Source: CAVPTL01 sp963794415 (GTDB lineage: Bacteria > Actinomycetota > Thermoleophilia > Gaiellales > JAICJC01). From it: a stretch of DNA of 64,000 nt. The stretch covers positions 186,001-250,000 of the forward strand of contig CAWCDI010000002.1 in the NCBI GenBank assembly GCA_963794415.1, given 5' to 3'. Positions 16,267 through 24,980 of this stretch are shown in pieces. Position numbers and translations under genes: made by a program. Below the pieces are notes generated by a model. The model was not told the DNA's origin. It made no database searches and worked only from the letters and a program-made list of their open reading frames with translations. The first letter of the stretch is position 1; the number at the start of each line of letters is the position of its first letter.

Positions 16267-17364
16267 ATGGCGACCTTTATGACCACGCTGCCAGGGCGTG
16301 ACTACCACGCCGCCGACATCTTCGACCTCGAGCGCGAGAAGGTCTTTGCGAACAACTGGTTCTACGCCGGACGCGCCGAGGGCCTCGAGCAACCTGGCGA
16401 CTTCGTGACGGTTGACGTGACGGGTGAGAGCATCATCGTCGTGCGCGGCAAGGACGGCGAGCTGCGCGGCTTCTACAACGTGTGCCGCCACCGCGGCTCC
16501 CAGCTCTGCGACGAGCACGCTGGGCGCATGAAGGGCGCCGTGAAGTGCCCGTACCACGCCTGGTCGTACTCGTTCGACGGCAAGCTGATCGGCACTCCGA
16601 ACGTCACCAAGGACGAGATCGACCGCGAGTCGCTCGGCCTCTGGCCCGTGTCGGTCGAGACGTGGCAGGGGTTCCTGTTCGTCCACCTCGACCCGAACGC
16701 CGGGCCGCTCGAGCTGGCGCTCGCCGAGCACCCCGACGATCCGCTCTCGTTCGCGCGCTTCGGCCTCGGCGACCTCCGCATCGGCCACCGCACCGTGAGC
16801 GAGGTCGATGCGAACTGGAAGATCCTGATCGACAACTACAACGAGTGCCTCCACTGCCCGACGGTGCACCCCGAGCTGGTCGCCGTGGTGCCGACGTTTC
16901 GCGACGGCGCGGTGTACGACAAGTCGCGCTCGGATAGCGGCGTCACCATCGTCGACGGCGGCAACAGCTTCACGCTCACCGGCCGCTCGAGCCTCCCGGT
17001 GCTGCCGGGCCTGAGCCACGAGGACGAGGAGGCGGTGCACGGCTGCACCGTCTACCCCAACATGTTCATCGACGTGGCCGGCACGGGCGCGATCTCGACC
17101 CTGCTCCTGCCGCGCGAGGCCGGACACACCACGGTCATCACCGAGTACCTGTTCCGGCCGGAGGTGATCGCGATGGAGGGGTTCGACCCGTCCGAGGTTG
17201 TGGACTTCACCGAGCTCGTCGCACACCAGGACTACGTGGTGTGCGAGCGAGTCCAGCGAGGCGTGCGGTCGCGGGCGTTCAGCCACGGCGTGCTCGCCCA
17301 GAAGGACTCGCTCCTGGACGACTTCTACAAGCGATACCTGGAGCAGCGCGGGCCGGCAGAGTAA
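16267..17364 (+). CDS. Rieske non-heme iron oxygenase, alpha-subunit type
   Basis: This is a 365-residue ring-hydroxylating-type oxygenase. The Rieske centre is CRH at 73-75 and CPYH at 94-97. The mononuclear iron site is in NECLHCPTVH, with His196 and His201. It resembles the choline/glycine-betaine/carnitine monooxygenase branch rather than classical dioxygenases; the substrate is unknown. AAAGGA lies 8 bases before the ATG. No reductase or ferredoxin gene is adjacent, so it must use a distant electron donor. It follows the effector gene by 69 bases on the same strand, but I see no functional link. Confidence 0.85.
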   Translation: MATFMTTLPGRDYHAADIFDLEREKVFANNWFYAGRAEGLEQPGDFVTVDVTGESIIVVRGKDGELRGFYNVCRHRGSQLCDEHAGRMKGAVKCPYHAWSYSFDGKLIGTPNVTKDEIDRESLGLWPVSVETWQGFLFVHLDPNAGPLELALAEHPDDPLSFARFGLGDLRIGHRTVSEVDANWKILIDNYNECLHCPTVHPELVAVVPTFRDGAVYDKSRSDSGVTIVDGGNSFTLTGRSSLPVLPGLSHEDEEAVHGCTVYPNMFIDVAGTGAISTLLLPREAGHTTVITEYLFRPEVIAMEGFDPSEVVDFTELVAHQDYVVCERVQRGVRSRAFSHGVLAQKDSLLDDFYKRYLEQRGPAE

Positions 17365-17391
17365 GCGCGGTCAGCGGACAGACCGGAGCCC

Positions 17392-18198
17392 CTACTCGGT
17401 GGTGCGCCGCCGGTAGAGGGTGCTCGCGAGCGGTGCGAACACGATCAGGAGCACCGCGCACCACATCAGCGACGCCGTCAGCGGGTGCTGCATCGGCCAC
17501 GCGTGGATGGACGCCGACGGGTTCGGGTTGCCGAAGAGGTTCCGCGCCGCGGCCGTGACCGCGCTCACCGGGTTCCAGTTGGCAACCGTCTGGAGCACCT
17601 CCGGCATCCGCCGCGTCGGCACAAGCGCGTTCGAGACGATCGCCATCGGAAACAGGATCACCAGGCCGATGCCCTGCGCCGATTCGGCACTCTTGCTGAT
17701 GATTCCCAGGCACGCGCATCCCCACGAGAGCGCATAGCTGAACAGCAGGAACAGCCCGAAGCCGCCCAGCACCGAGAGGAAGCCCGCGTCGGGCCGCCAC
17801 CCCACCGCCAGGCCGGTCAGGGCCACGATCGTCGTGCAGATCGCCGCCGTCATCAGGTCGGCCAGCGACCGGCCGACGAGCACCGCCGGCTTCCACATCG
17901 GAAGCGTACGGAAGCGGTCGATCACGCCGGTGTTGAGGTCGGTCGAGAGCCCCACCGCCGTCCCCATGGACGAGGTCGTCAGGTTCAGCGCGAGCAGCCC
18001 CGCCAGCGCGAAATCGACGTAGCTCGACCCTCCCGGCAGCACCACTCCGGCGCCGAACACGTACACGAAGAGGATCGTGAAGAGCACCGGCTGGACGGTC
18101 ACGTCCGAGAGCTGCAAGGGCTCGCGGGCGATGTGCACGAGGTTTCTGCCGGTCAGCACGCTCAGGTTGCGAAACCGGCTTGCGATGGTTGCGGTCAT
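17392..18198 (-). CDS. ABC-2 type exporter permease (DrrB-like)
   Basis: This is a 268-residue membrane protein with about six hydrophobic helices. It contains VLFTILFVYVFGAGVVLPGG and the ABC-2 signature region EVLQTVANWNPVSAVTAAAR with NLFGNPNP. This pattern defines the DrrB family of drug exporters (daunorubicin type). Its ATG overlaps the ATPase stop by 4 bases, so the two form one transporter. It is transcribed away from the TetR gene through the operator at 19193-19210. The substrate is unknown, probably a hydrophobic drug or metabolite. Confidence 0.87.
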   Translation of the reverse strand: MTATIASRFRNLSVLTGRNLVHIAREPLQLSDVTVQPVLFTILFVYVFGAGVVLPGGSSYVDFALAGLLALNLTTSSMGTAVGLSTDLNTGVIDRFRTLPMWKPAVLVGRSLADLMTAAICTTIVALTGLAVGWRPDAGFLSVLGGFGLFLLFSYALSWGCACLGIISKSAESAQGIGLVILFPMAIVSNALVPTRRMPEVLQTVANWNPVSAVTAAARNLFGNPNPSASIHAWPMQHPLTASLMWCAVLLIVFAPLASTLYRRRTTE

Positions 18199-19181
18199 GC
18201 CGCTGTCACCTCCAGTTGGTCGCCGGCCGTGGTCTGATCACCGTCGGATCCGTGGCCGGTCAGCGAGAAGAAGACGTCGTCCAGCGAGGGCTGGTGCACG
18301 TCGATGTTGTCCACGCTCACGCCCGCGTCGTCCAGGGCGCGCACGATGGTGGTTGCAAGCCCCGGCACGCTCTGGACAGGAGCGCGTAGGCGCCTGCCGT
18401 CCTTGCTCACGTGCACCTCGCCGGCGACGTGCGGCGCGAGCGCTGCGACCGCCATGGAGTCGGGCCGCGAGAGCGCGATGTCGAGCCGCGCGCCGCCCAC
18501 CTCGGCCTTCAGCTGGGCCGCGGTGCCGGTGGCAATCGCGCGGCCGTGGTCGATCACGATGATCGAGTCGGCCAGCTCGTCGGCCTCGTCGAGGTACTGC
18601 GTGGTCAGAAGCAGCGTCGCGCCGTCGGCGACCAGCTCGCGGATCACGCCCCACATCCCCACGCGGCTCGTGGGATCAAGGCCCGTGGTGGGCTCGTCGA
18701 GGAAGAGCACCGGCGGACGGGTCATCAGGCTCGCCGCCAGGTCGATGCGCCGGCGCATGCCGCCGGAGTACTCACGCAGCTGGCGATCGCCGGCGTCGGT
18801 CAGCTCGAACCGCTCGAGCAGCTCGGCGGCACGCGCCCGCGCGTCTGCCCTGCGCATGCCGCCGAGGCGCCCGATCATCACCAGGTTCTGGCGGCCGCTC
18901 AGGACGCCGTCGAGCGTGGCGTCCTGGCCCGTGACCCCGATGCTCTCCTGCACGGCCGCGGGATTCTGCACCACGTCGAAGCCGTTGACCCGCGCAGTGC
19001 CGCTGTCGGGAATCACGAGCGTGGTGAGGATCCGCACCGCGGTGGTCTTCCCCGCGCCGTTGGGGCCGAGCACGCCCAGGATGGCACCCTTCGGCACCTC
19101 CAGGTCGAGGCCGGCGAGGGCCAGCGTCGAGCCGTACCGCTTGGTCAGGCCCTGCGCCTCGATCGTCAGTTCATCTCCCAT
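18195..19181 (-). CDS. ABC exporter ATPase (DrrA-like)
   Basis: This is a 328-residue nucleotide-binding subunit. Motifs are Walker A GPNGAGKTT, the signature YSGGMRRRIDLAAS, Walker B VLFLDEPTTGLD and the switch LLLTTQYLDEADELAD. A DrrA-type C-terminal extension (RLDIALSRPDSMAVAALAPHVAG) follows. It pairs with the downstream permease (4-base overlap). The start is 12 bases from an 18-bp operator-like palindrome, so it is very likely repressed by the divergent TetR. Confidence 0.9.
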   Translation of the reverse strand: MGDELTIEAQGLTKRYGSTLALAGLDLEVPKGAILGVLGPNGAGKTTAVRILTTLVIPDSGTARVNGFDVVQNPAAVQESIGVTGQDATLDGVLSGRQNLVMIGRLGGMRRADARARAAELLERFELTDAGDRQLREYSGGMRRRIDLAASLMTRPPVLFLDEPTTGLDPTSRVGMWGVIRELVADGATLLLTTQYLDEADELADSIIVIDHGRAIATGTAAQLKAEVGGARLDIALSRPDSMAVAALAPHVAGEVHVSKDGRRLRAPVQSVPGLATTIVRALDDAGVSVDNIDVHQPSLDDVFFSLTGHGSDGDQTTAGDQLEVTAA

Positions 19182-19192
19182 CTCAGCTCCTT

Positions 19193-19210
19193 ACTTACCG
19201 GTCGGCTAGT
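19193..19210. promoter_or_regulatory. TetR operator-like palindrome, site 1 (ABC side)
   Basis: ACTTACCGGTCGGCTAGT lies 12 bases before the ABC ATPase start. It differs at two positions from the reverse complement of the site at 26621-26638. Its centre is 41 bases, about four helical turns, from site 2. Confidence 0.75.
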
Positions 19211-19233
19211 TATTGGTCGCAGACTACTCGCCA

Positions 19234-19251
19234 ACTTACCGGGCGTCAAGT
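19234..19251. promoter_or_regulatory. TetR operator-like palindrome, site 2 (tetR side)
   Basis: ACTTACCGGGCGTCAAGT lies 12 bases before the tetR ATG. It differs at one position from the reverse complement of the site at 26621-26638. It would allow autoregulation of the repressor. Confidence 0.75.
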
Positions 19252-19263
19252 AAAGTTCGGGAT

Positions 19264-19878
19264 ATGACAGAATCCCCCGCAGAGATGGCCGAGACCGCAC
19301 CCCGCACCCGAGCCCCGCGCGGCGAGACGCGCGAGCGGATCCTCGACGTGGCGCTCGAGCTGTTCAACGAGCAGGGCTACGACAAGACGTCGCTGCGCGA
19401 GATCGCCGAGCGCCTCGGGGTGACCAAGGCCGCCCTCTACTACCACTTCCAGAGCAAGCAGGACATCCTGCTCGAGCTGCACCTGCGGCTGCACACGCTG
19501 GGCCGCGAGATGGCCGACCAGCTCGACACGCTCACGCCCGAGCAGATCGCCGCGGGGTGGCCGGCGATCCTCGACCGGCTCATCGATCAGGTGCTCGAGA
19601 ACCGCGACCTCTTCATGCTGCACCAGCGAAACCAGAACGCGTTCAGGTCGCTGCAGGACGACGAGCGGCACCAGGCCGAGAACGACGACATGGAGCAGCG
19701 GCTGCGTGCGTTCATGGCCAACGAGGGGATCCCGCTGGAGCAGCGCGTCCGCATGACCGCCTCACTGGGAGCTGTCTTCGTGACCCTGATGGGCGCGGGC
19801 GAGATGTACGGCGAGAGCGTCTCGGTCGACGACGTGGTGGGCTACGTACGAAAGCTCGCGCACGACATGCTGCGCTGA
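19264..19878 (+). CDS. TetR-family transcriptional regulator
   Basis: This is a 204-residue regulator. The N-terminal helix-turn-helix is typical (ETRERILDVALELFNEQGYD then TSLREIAERLGVTKAALYYH and FQSKQDIL). The C-terminal domain is a ligand-binding region with no recognisable family. It is divergent from the DrrAB-type exporter. Two copies of an 18-bp palindrome lie in the 82-base gap, and a third lies before an MFS gene 7.4 kb away. It is likely the local repressor of both exporters, released by the exported drug. Confidence 0.92.
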   Translation: MTESPAEMAETAPRTRAPRGETRERILDVALELFNEQGYDKTSLREIAERLGVTKAALYYHFQSKQDILLELHLRLHTLGREMADQLDTLTPEQIAAGWPAILDRLIDQVLENRDLFMLHQRNQNAFRSLQDDERHQAENDDMEQRLRAFMANEGIPLEQRVRMTASLGAVFVTLMGAGEMYGESVSVDDVVGYVRKLAHDMLR

Positions 19879-19882
19879 GCCC

Positions 19883-21418
19883 CTAGAGCTTCTTCTTCAG
19901 CAGGTCGAACATGCCGCGCACGACCTGCTTCTGCATCGCCTTGCCCTGGCGGCTGTTGAGGAAGCCGCCCAGCTCGTTCAGTCCGCCGCTCGGCGCCGGC
20001 GCCTTCGGCTTGGGCTGCTGCTTGGGCTTCGCGGTTCCCTGCTTCTTCGGGGGCGCAGGTGCCGGCTTGGCCGCCGGCGGATCGAGGCGCGCCGCCAGCA
20101 TCTCGCGCGCGCTCTGGTTGTCGATCCGCGTCGCGTAGGTGGCAAAGAGCGGTGATGCCTTGGCCTGCGCATCGATGTCGTCAACCGCCCCCATGTGCGA
20201 CATCGGCGCCCGCAGCCGGGTCTGCACGAGCGGGGTGGGAACGCCCGACTCCGACAGGATCGTGACGGCCGCCTCACCCGTGCCGAGGCTGGTGAGAAGC
20301 TCCTCCACCTTGTAGTACGGCGACGTCGGGAACGTCGAGGCGGTGGCCTTCAGCGCCTTGGCGTCCTCCGGCGTGAAGGCGCGCAGCGCGTGCTGGATGC
20401 GGTTGCCCAGCTGGCCGAGCACGTCGGGCGGGATGTCCTTGGGCATCTGCGTGACAAAGAAGACGCCCACGCCCTTGGAGCGGATCATCCGCACGGTCTG
20501 CGTGACCGAATCGAGGAACGCCTTTGTGGCTCCGTCGAACAGCAGATGAGCCTCGTCGAAGAAGAACACCAGCTTCGGCTTCTCCAGATCGCCAACCTCG
20601 GGAAGCTCCTCGAAGAGCTCGGCGAGCATCCACATGAGCGCCGTCGAGAACATCTGCGGCTTGGTCTGCACCGCGGGCAGCTCGAGGCTCGAGATGATCC
20701 CGCGGCCGTCGGGCGCGATCCGCAGCAGATCGGTGATCGCAAACTGCGGCTCACCGAAGAGCTCGTTCCCGCCGCCGTCCTCGAGCATCGCGAGCGAGCG
20801 CAGGAGCACGCCGATGGTGGCCTTCGAGACGCCGCCGAGGCCGGTCAGCTCGGCCTTGCCCTGGTCGCTCTCGAGATAGCCCAGCAGCGTGCGCAGATCC
20901 GAGAGATCCAGCAGCGGCAGCGCCTTCTCGTCGGCGTAGCGGAACACCAGCGAGAGGCTCTGCTCCTGCGTGTCGTTGGCGCCCAGGATCTTTGCCAGAA
21001 GCTGCGGGCCGAAGTCCGAGACCGTCGCACGCACCGGCACCCCGGGCCCGATGCCGCCCAGCGACAGGAACTCCACCGGGCACGCCTTCGGCGCATACTC
21101 GACACCCAGCTCGGCCGACCGCTTTGGCGCCGGCCCATCGGCCGCGCCCGCGGCGGAGAGCCCGGAGAGATCGCCCTTCATGTCGGCCACGAACACGGGC
21201 ACGCCGGCGTTCGAGAGCTGCTCGGAGATCATCTGGAGCGTCACCGTCTTGCCGGTGCCGGTCGCGCCGGCGATCAGCCCGTGACGGTTGAGCATGCCCA
21301 GCGGCATCCGCACCAGCGCGTCGGCGTCCACCTGCCCCTCGAGCATGCCCTTGCCGAGCTCGACGGCCGGCCCGTCGGACGCATACCCCTTGGCGATGGT
21401 GTCCCCGAACTCGGTCAC
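19883..21418 (-). CDS. HerA/DUF853-type P-loop ATPase (YjgR-like)
   Basis: This is a 511-residue FtsK/HerA-superfamily ATPase of the DUF853 type. Walker A is AGATGTGKTV, Walker B is LVFFFDEAHLLFD, and a sensor-type VFFVTQMPKDIP follows. The last 80 residues are Pro/Lys/Ala-rich (PAPAPPKKQGTAKPKQQ) followed by a helix. The biochemical role of the family is unsettled. It converges on tetR with 4 bases between the stops. It has a structured divergent region before its start, shared with the cytochrome gene. Confidence 0.85.
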   Translation of the reverse strand: MTEFGDTIAKGYASDGPAVELGKGMLEGQVDADALVRMPLGMLNRHGLIAGATGTGKTVTLQMISEQLSNAGVPVFVADMKGDLSGLSAAGAADGPAPKRSAELGVEYAPKACPVEFLSLGGIGPGVPVRATVSDFGPQLLAKILGANDTQEQSLSLVFRYADEKALPLLDLSDLRTLLGYLESDQGKAELTGLGGVSKATIGVLLRSLAMLEDGGGNELFGEPQFAITDLLRIAPDGRGIISSLELPAVQTKPQMFSTALMWMLAELFEELPEVGDLEKPKLVFFFDEAHLLFDGATKAFLDSVTQTVRMIRSKGVGVFFVTQMPKDIPPDVLGQLGNRIQHALRAFTPEDAKALKATASTFPTSPYYKVEELLTSLGTGEAAVTILSESGVPTPLVQTRLRAPMSHMGAVDDIDAQAKASPLFATYATRIDNQSAREMLAARLDPPAAKPAPAPPKKQGTAKPKQQPKPKAPAPSGGLNELGGFLNSRQGKAMQKQVVRGMFDLLKKKL

Positions 21419-21515
21419 CGCTGGATCCTTTCACACCGGGGCAGCTGCAGCCAGTTTCGGTTCCAGTCTTACGCGCACGTCATATTGAAGGGTGAGAGTA
21501 GTTGCGCGCTCAAGT

Positions 21516-21570
21516 GATAACCTCTGGCGTACGCCAGTTGGAACCCGCTCGAAGCGAGGGCGCGGTTATC
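21516..21570. promoter_or_regulatory. Nested inverted repeats in the divergent HerA-like/cytochrome promoter region
   Basis: GATAACC (21516-21522) and GGTTATC (21564-21570) are complementary. They enclose a perfect 14-bp palindrome, CTGGCGTACGCCAG (21524-21537), and a small CGCTCGAAGCG hairpin. This could be a regulator site or a leader structure. I recognise no known element. Confidence 0.4.
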
Positions 21571-21653
21571 AGAAAGATTTACCCGGAGGTGAGGTTATTG
21601 CGATTTTTCGATCATACGGAGCCGGAGGCCGACACCGTGGCGTCTAAGCTCCC

Positions 21654-22124
21654 ATGATGAGCAACGCAACACGCCTCAAAGGGCTCATCGCTTCTGGAGC
21701 GGTGGCCCTGGTGCTCGTCGCGGCGGCCTGTGGTGGATCGAGCTCCAGCTCGTCCTCCTCGAGCACGCCCTCGACGTCCGCCCCGGCGACCAGCACCACC
21801 CCTGCAACCTCCACGCCCGCCACCTCCACGGCGGCAAGCGGGGGCGGCAATGCAGCGGCGGGCAAGGTCGTCTTCACCAGCACCTGCGCGACCTGCCACA
21901 CGCTGGCAGATGCAGGGGCAACGGGCTCTGTCGGGCCCAACCTGGATCAGCTCAAGCCCAATGATGCCCTGGTCATCCACCAGGTCACCAACGGCGGCGG
22001 CGGAATGCCCGCGTTCGGCGGACAGCTGTCGCAGACCCAGATCCAGGACGTCGCCAAGTACGTCAGCACCGTGGCCGGCAACGGCTCGAGCAACAGCGGT
22101 AGCGGCGGCGGCGGCACCCCCTGA
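21654..22124 (+). CDS. Ser/Thr-rich c-type cytochrome lipoprotein
   Basis: This is a 156-residue exported lipoprotein. The signal peptide ends in a lipobox VAAAC at about 22-26, followed by about 40 residues of Ser/Thr/Pro/Ala tether. The mono-heme domain has CATCH, a PNLDQL segment and the axial-ligand region GGGMPAFGGQLSQTQIQDVA (Met), ending DVAKYVSTVAG. This is the cytochrome c6/cbb3-type fold. It probably transfers electrons at the outer face of the membrane. An in-frame alternative ATG lies at 21657. It converges on the Tet(M)-like gene with a hairpin between. Confidence 0.88.
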   Translation: MMSNATRLKGLIASGAVALVLVAAACGGSSSSSSSSSTPSTSAPATSTTPATSTPATSTAASGGGNAAAGKVVFTSTCATCHTLADAGATGSVGPNLDQLKPNDALVIHQVTNGGGGMPAFGGQLSQTQIQDVAKYVSTVAGNGSSNSGSGGGGTP

Positions 22125-22141
22125 TCGGATGACGTCATCGC

Positions 22142-22172
22142 GGGCCCGGCTCTCGCCACGAGCGCCGGGCCC
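22142..22172. terminator. Bidirectional hairpin between cytochrome and Tet(M)-like genes
   Basis: GGGCCCGGC (22142-22150) pairs with GCCGGGCCC (22164-22172) around a 13-base loop. It lies in the 56-base gap between two convergent genes. There is no T-run, so termination would rely on the GC stem. Confidence 0.6.
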
Positions 22173-22180
22173 CGCGGTGG

Positions 22181-23854
22181 TCAGCCCCCATATCCCGCAA
22201 ACTGCGCCTCGAGCACCCCTTCTCCGCCCGAGAGGCCCGGGAGCTTCTGCTGCAGGTGGTTCACGCGGGCAGCCGGCAGCAGCGCCTCGAGTAGCGCAAC
22301 GTCGCCGTCGGCGGATGTTGCCTCAACCACTGCGCCCAGCCGCGACAGCAGCTGCAGAAGCGCACTCACCGAGCCGGCCGGGAGCTCGATGCTCACCCGC
22401 TGCTGGGGCTCGCATACCTGGGTGCCTGCCTCGCGCAGCACCCGGCCCAGCACGATGGGTGTGAGCTTTCGGTAGTCGGACGCCCCGGTGCCCGGCGAGC
22501 TATAGCCGCAGTCGGTCATGGTCACGAGGCAGTCGGCCACCTCCCAGCCGCCCGGCCCGCGCTTCAGCGCGTCGTGCACGTACTCATCCATGGCGTCGGC
22601 GAACGCCGCCTCGGTCTTGTAGACGTACATCGGCAGCGATCGCACGCCCACGTCCAGCCGAAACGTGACGCCCGAGCCCGTGGGCGCGGGCTCGATCCGC
22701 AGGCCCATGGTGGCCAGGTACGGGTTGCCGGAGCCCATCTCGAGCACGGCCGCACCCCGGCCCACCACCCGCTCGATGCACACGGGGGTCGTCTCGCGGA
22801 ACGTCACGTCCACGCCGAAGTCGGAGGCAAGCGTCGACTGGATCACCTCCTTCTGCACCTCGCCGTAGAGCGACACCGACATCTCATGCCTGGCGTCGTC
22901 CTGCCGCACGTCGATCAGCGGATCCTGGTCGGCGAGCTGCGCCAGCGCGACCCGCAGGCGGCCGCTATCGGCGGGGCGCGAGGGCACCACGACCGTCTCG
23001 AGCGCCGGGGGCGGGAACTGCGGGGCGACCGTGCGCGCCACCCCCAGGCTGTCGCCGATCCGGACGTCGCCGAGGCCCCAGACCCTGCCGATCTCGCCCG
23101 CGACGAGCGCCCGGCGGCGCTCCGCCGTCCCGTCGGCGAACACGCTGATGGCCGTCACCTTGCCCTCGGCGCCGCGCCCGAGCTGCACCCGGTCGCGCGT
23201 CCTCACCGTGCCCGCGAAGATCCTCACGTAGGCGACGCGCCGCCCGCCGCGCTCGCGGTCGATCTTGAACACCGTCCCCGACACGGGCGCGGCGGCATCG
23301 CCCGCGGAGGCAGGCAGCTGCCGCACGATCGCCGTCTGCAGCGGCTCGATGCCCGCGCCCGAGCGCGCCGAGCCGATGAGCACCGGCGCACCCTCCTGCT
23401 CGGGCATCCGCCGGGCGATCATCCGCATCACCCGCTCCGGGTCGGCGCCTGCCCGGTCGGTCTTGTTCATGAAGATCAGCGTCGACACGCCAAGGCGATC
23501 GAGCGCGCGCGAGAGCACCCGGGTCTGCGCCTGCACGCCCTCGACGGCCGAGACCACCAGGACGGCGCCGTCGAGCACGCCGAGCACGCGCTCGACCTCG
23601 GCGATGAAGTCGGGGTGGCCCGGCGTATCGATCAGGTTGACCGTGACGTCCTCGATCGCGAACGACACGACCGCCGATTTGATCGTGATGCCCCGCCGGC
23701 GCTCGAGCGCCATCGAGTCGGTCTGCGTCGTCCCCCGATCGACGCTTCCGATCTCGCCGATCACGCCTGCCGCGTAGAGCAGCCGCTCGGTGAGCGTTGT
23801 CTTACCGGCGTCTACATGCGCCAGGATCCCCAGGTTGAGCATTCTCCGTACCAC
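22181..23854 (-). CDS. Compact Tet(M)/OtrA-like ribosomal protection GTPase
   Basis: This is a 557-residue translational GTPase, shorter than Tet(M) at about 640. G motifs are AHVDAGKTT, RGIT, DTPGH and NKTD. The domain IV tip CGYSSPGTGASDYRKLTPIV aligns with the Tet(M) YSPVST..FRMLAPIV loop that displaces tetracycline, and distinguishes it from EF-G. The C-terminal LSGGEGVLEAQFAGYGG closes domain V. GGAGGG lies 8 bases before the GTG start; an ATG is at 23842. The usual C-terminal extension is reduced. It probably protects ribosomes, but the drug is unproven. Confidence 0.83.
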   Translation of the reverse strand: MVRRMLNLGILAHVDAGKTTLTERLLYAAGVIGEIGSVDRGTTQTDSMALERRRGITIKSAVVSFAIEDVTVNLIDTPGHPDFIAEVERVLGVLDGAVLVVSAVEGVQAQTRVLSRALDRLGVSTLIFMNKTDRAGADPERVMRMIARRMPEQEGAPVLIGSARSGAGIEPLQTAIVRQLPASAGDAAAPVSGTVFKIDRERGGRRVAYVRIFAGTVRTRDRVQLGRGAEGKVTAISVFADGTAERRRALVAGEIGRVWGLGDVRIGDSLGVARTVAPQFPPPALETVVVPSRPADSGRLRVALAQLADQDPLIDVRQDDARHEMSVSLYGEVQKEVIQSTLASDFGVDVTFRETTPVCIERVVGRGAAVLEMGSGNPYLATMGLRIEPAPTGSGVTFRLDVGVRSLPMYVYKTEAAFADAMDEYVHDALKRGPGGWEVADCLVTMTDCGYSSPGTGASDYRKLTPIVLGRVLREAGTQVCEPQQRVSIELPAGSVSALLQLLSRLGAVVEATSADGDVALLEALLPAARVNHLQQKLPGLSGGEGVLEAQFAGYGG

Positions 23855-24017
23855 GCGTCATACCCTCCGAATAGGTCATAAAGCCTCTCGATATGGACAT
23901 GAACGCCTGGCGCATGCGTGCTCCCTTGGGTGATCCCGGCCGTGCACCGGCCACCCGGAAAACCTAGCACCATCTCCGCCGCGCCGCCGGGAATCGGACC
24001 TGCCGAACCCCGGCACA

Positions 24018-24033
24018 TCGAACATATGTTCGC
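24018..24033. promoter_or_regulatory. LexA/SOS box
   Basis: TCGAACATATGTTCGC matches the actinobacterial/Gram-positive LexA palindrome (GAAC-N4-GTTC core) with one end mismatch. It lies 13 bases before the radical SAM start and also faces the divergent Tet(M)-like gene. Confidence 0.8.
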
Positions 24034-24046
24034 TACCATACGGGGC

Positions 24047-24961
24047 ATGGAGCTCCGCTGGAAACTGGCGGGTGAGAGCGACCAGCTCGCGCTCTTCGAC
24101 CCGTATGGCGATGCCGAGCCCCGGCGCGAGCTCGCCGAGGTCGAGTACCTGCACGTGCGCTCGCGAAAGATCATCAACCGCGTGCCTGAGGCGTCGCGGA
24201 TGCCCTTCCGCCACACCATCAACGCCTACCGCGGCTGCGCCCACGCCTGCACGTACTGCTTCGCCCGGCCCACCCACGAGTACCTCGGGATGGACGCCGG
24301 CCGCGACTTCGAGCGGCGCATCGTGGTGAAGCTGAATGCGGTGGAGCTCCTGAAGCACGAGCTCGCCGCTCCCGCGTGGGAGGGCGAGACCATCGCGATG
24401 GGCACCAACACCGACCCCTACCAGCCGGCGGAGGGGCGCTACCGGCTCACGCGCGGCATCGTCGAGGTGCTGAGCGAGGCCCGAAACCCATTCTCGATCC
24501 TCACCAAGAGCTCGATGATCATCCGCGACGCCCAGCTGCTGGCCGAGGCGCGCACGCGGACGCAGGTGGGCGTCTCATTCTCGATCGCGACGGTCGATAC
24601 CGACGTGTGGCGCGCAACCGAGCCGGGCACGCCGCCGCCGCAGAAGCGGCTGGAGGCACTCGCCCGCCTCACGGCCCTGGGCATCCCCTGCAGCGTGCTG
24701 GTCGCGCCCATCATCCCGGGCGTCTCCGACTCAGAGGCCCAGCTCGGGGCGGTGGTGGGCGCCTGCCGCGACGCGGGCGCGGTATCGGTCACCCCCATCG
24801 TCCTTCACCTGCGGCGCGGCGTGAAGGAGCAGTTCATGCCCTGGCTCGAGGGCTACCGACCCGAGCTCATCGCCGACTACCAGCAGCTCTACGCCCGCTC
24901 CTACGCACCCGACGAGGTGCGCCAACGCATCACCGAGACCGTCCGGCGCGCCGGTGCATAG
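24047..24961 (+). CDS. Radical SAM protein, Rv2578c/SPL-like family, LexA-controlled
   Basis: This is a 304-residue radical SAM enzyme. The cluster motif is CAHACTYC (Cys-x3-Cys-x2-Cys), followed by TNTDPYQPAEG and a TIM-barrel pattern (FSILTKSSMIIRD, CSVLVAPIIPGVSD). It belongs to the Rv2578c-like group related to spore photoproduct lyase. I chose MELRWKLAG at 24047 because it is the first residue of the homologous part and lies just after a LexA box. The box suggests a DNA-damage role. I recall Rv2578c being in the mycobacterial SOS regulon, which I could not check here. Confidence 0.85.
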   Translation: MELRWKLAGESDQLALFDPYGDAEPRRELAEVEYLHVRSRKIINRVPEASRMPFRHTINAYRGCAHACTYCFARPTHEYLGMDAGRDFERRIVVKLNAVELLKHELAAPAWEGETIAMGTNTDPYQPAEGRYRLTRGIVEVLSEARNPFSILTKSSMIIRDAQLLAEARTRTQVGVSFSIATVDTDVWRATEPGTPPPQKRLEALARLTALGIPCSVLVAPIIPGVSDSEAQLGAVVGACRDAGAVSVTPIVLHLRRGVKEQFMPWLEGYRPELIADYQQLYARSYAPDEVRQRITETVRRAGA

Positions 24962-24980
24962 CGGCGCCACCCACTGGCAC

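Noticed and set aside
13342..17286. A 1314-codon open frame on the minus strand spanning the effector and Rieske genes
   Set aside because: Only its last 178 codons (DUF4157) look like protein. The rest is antisense to strong plus-strand genes and exists because high GC keeps antisense frames open.
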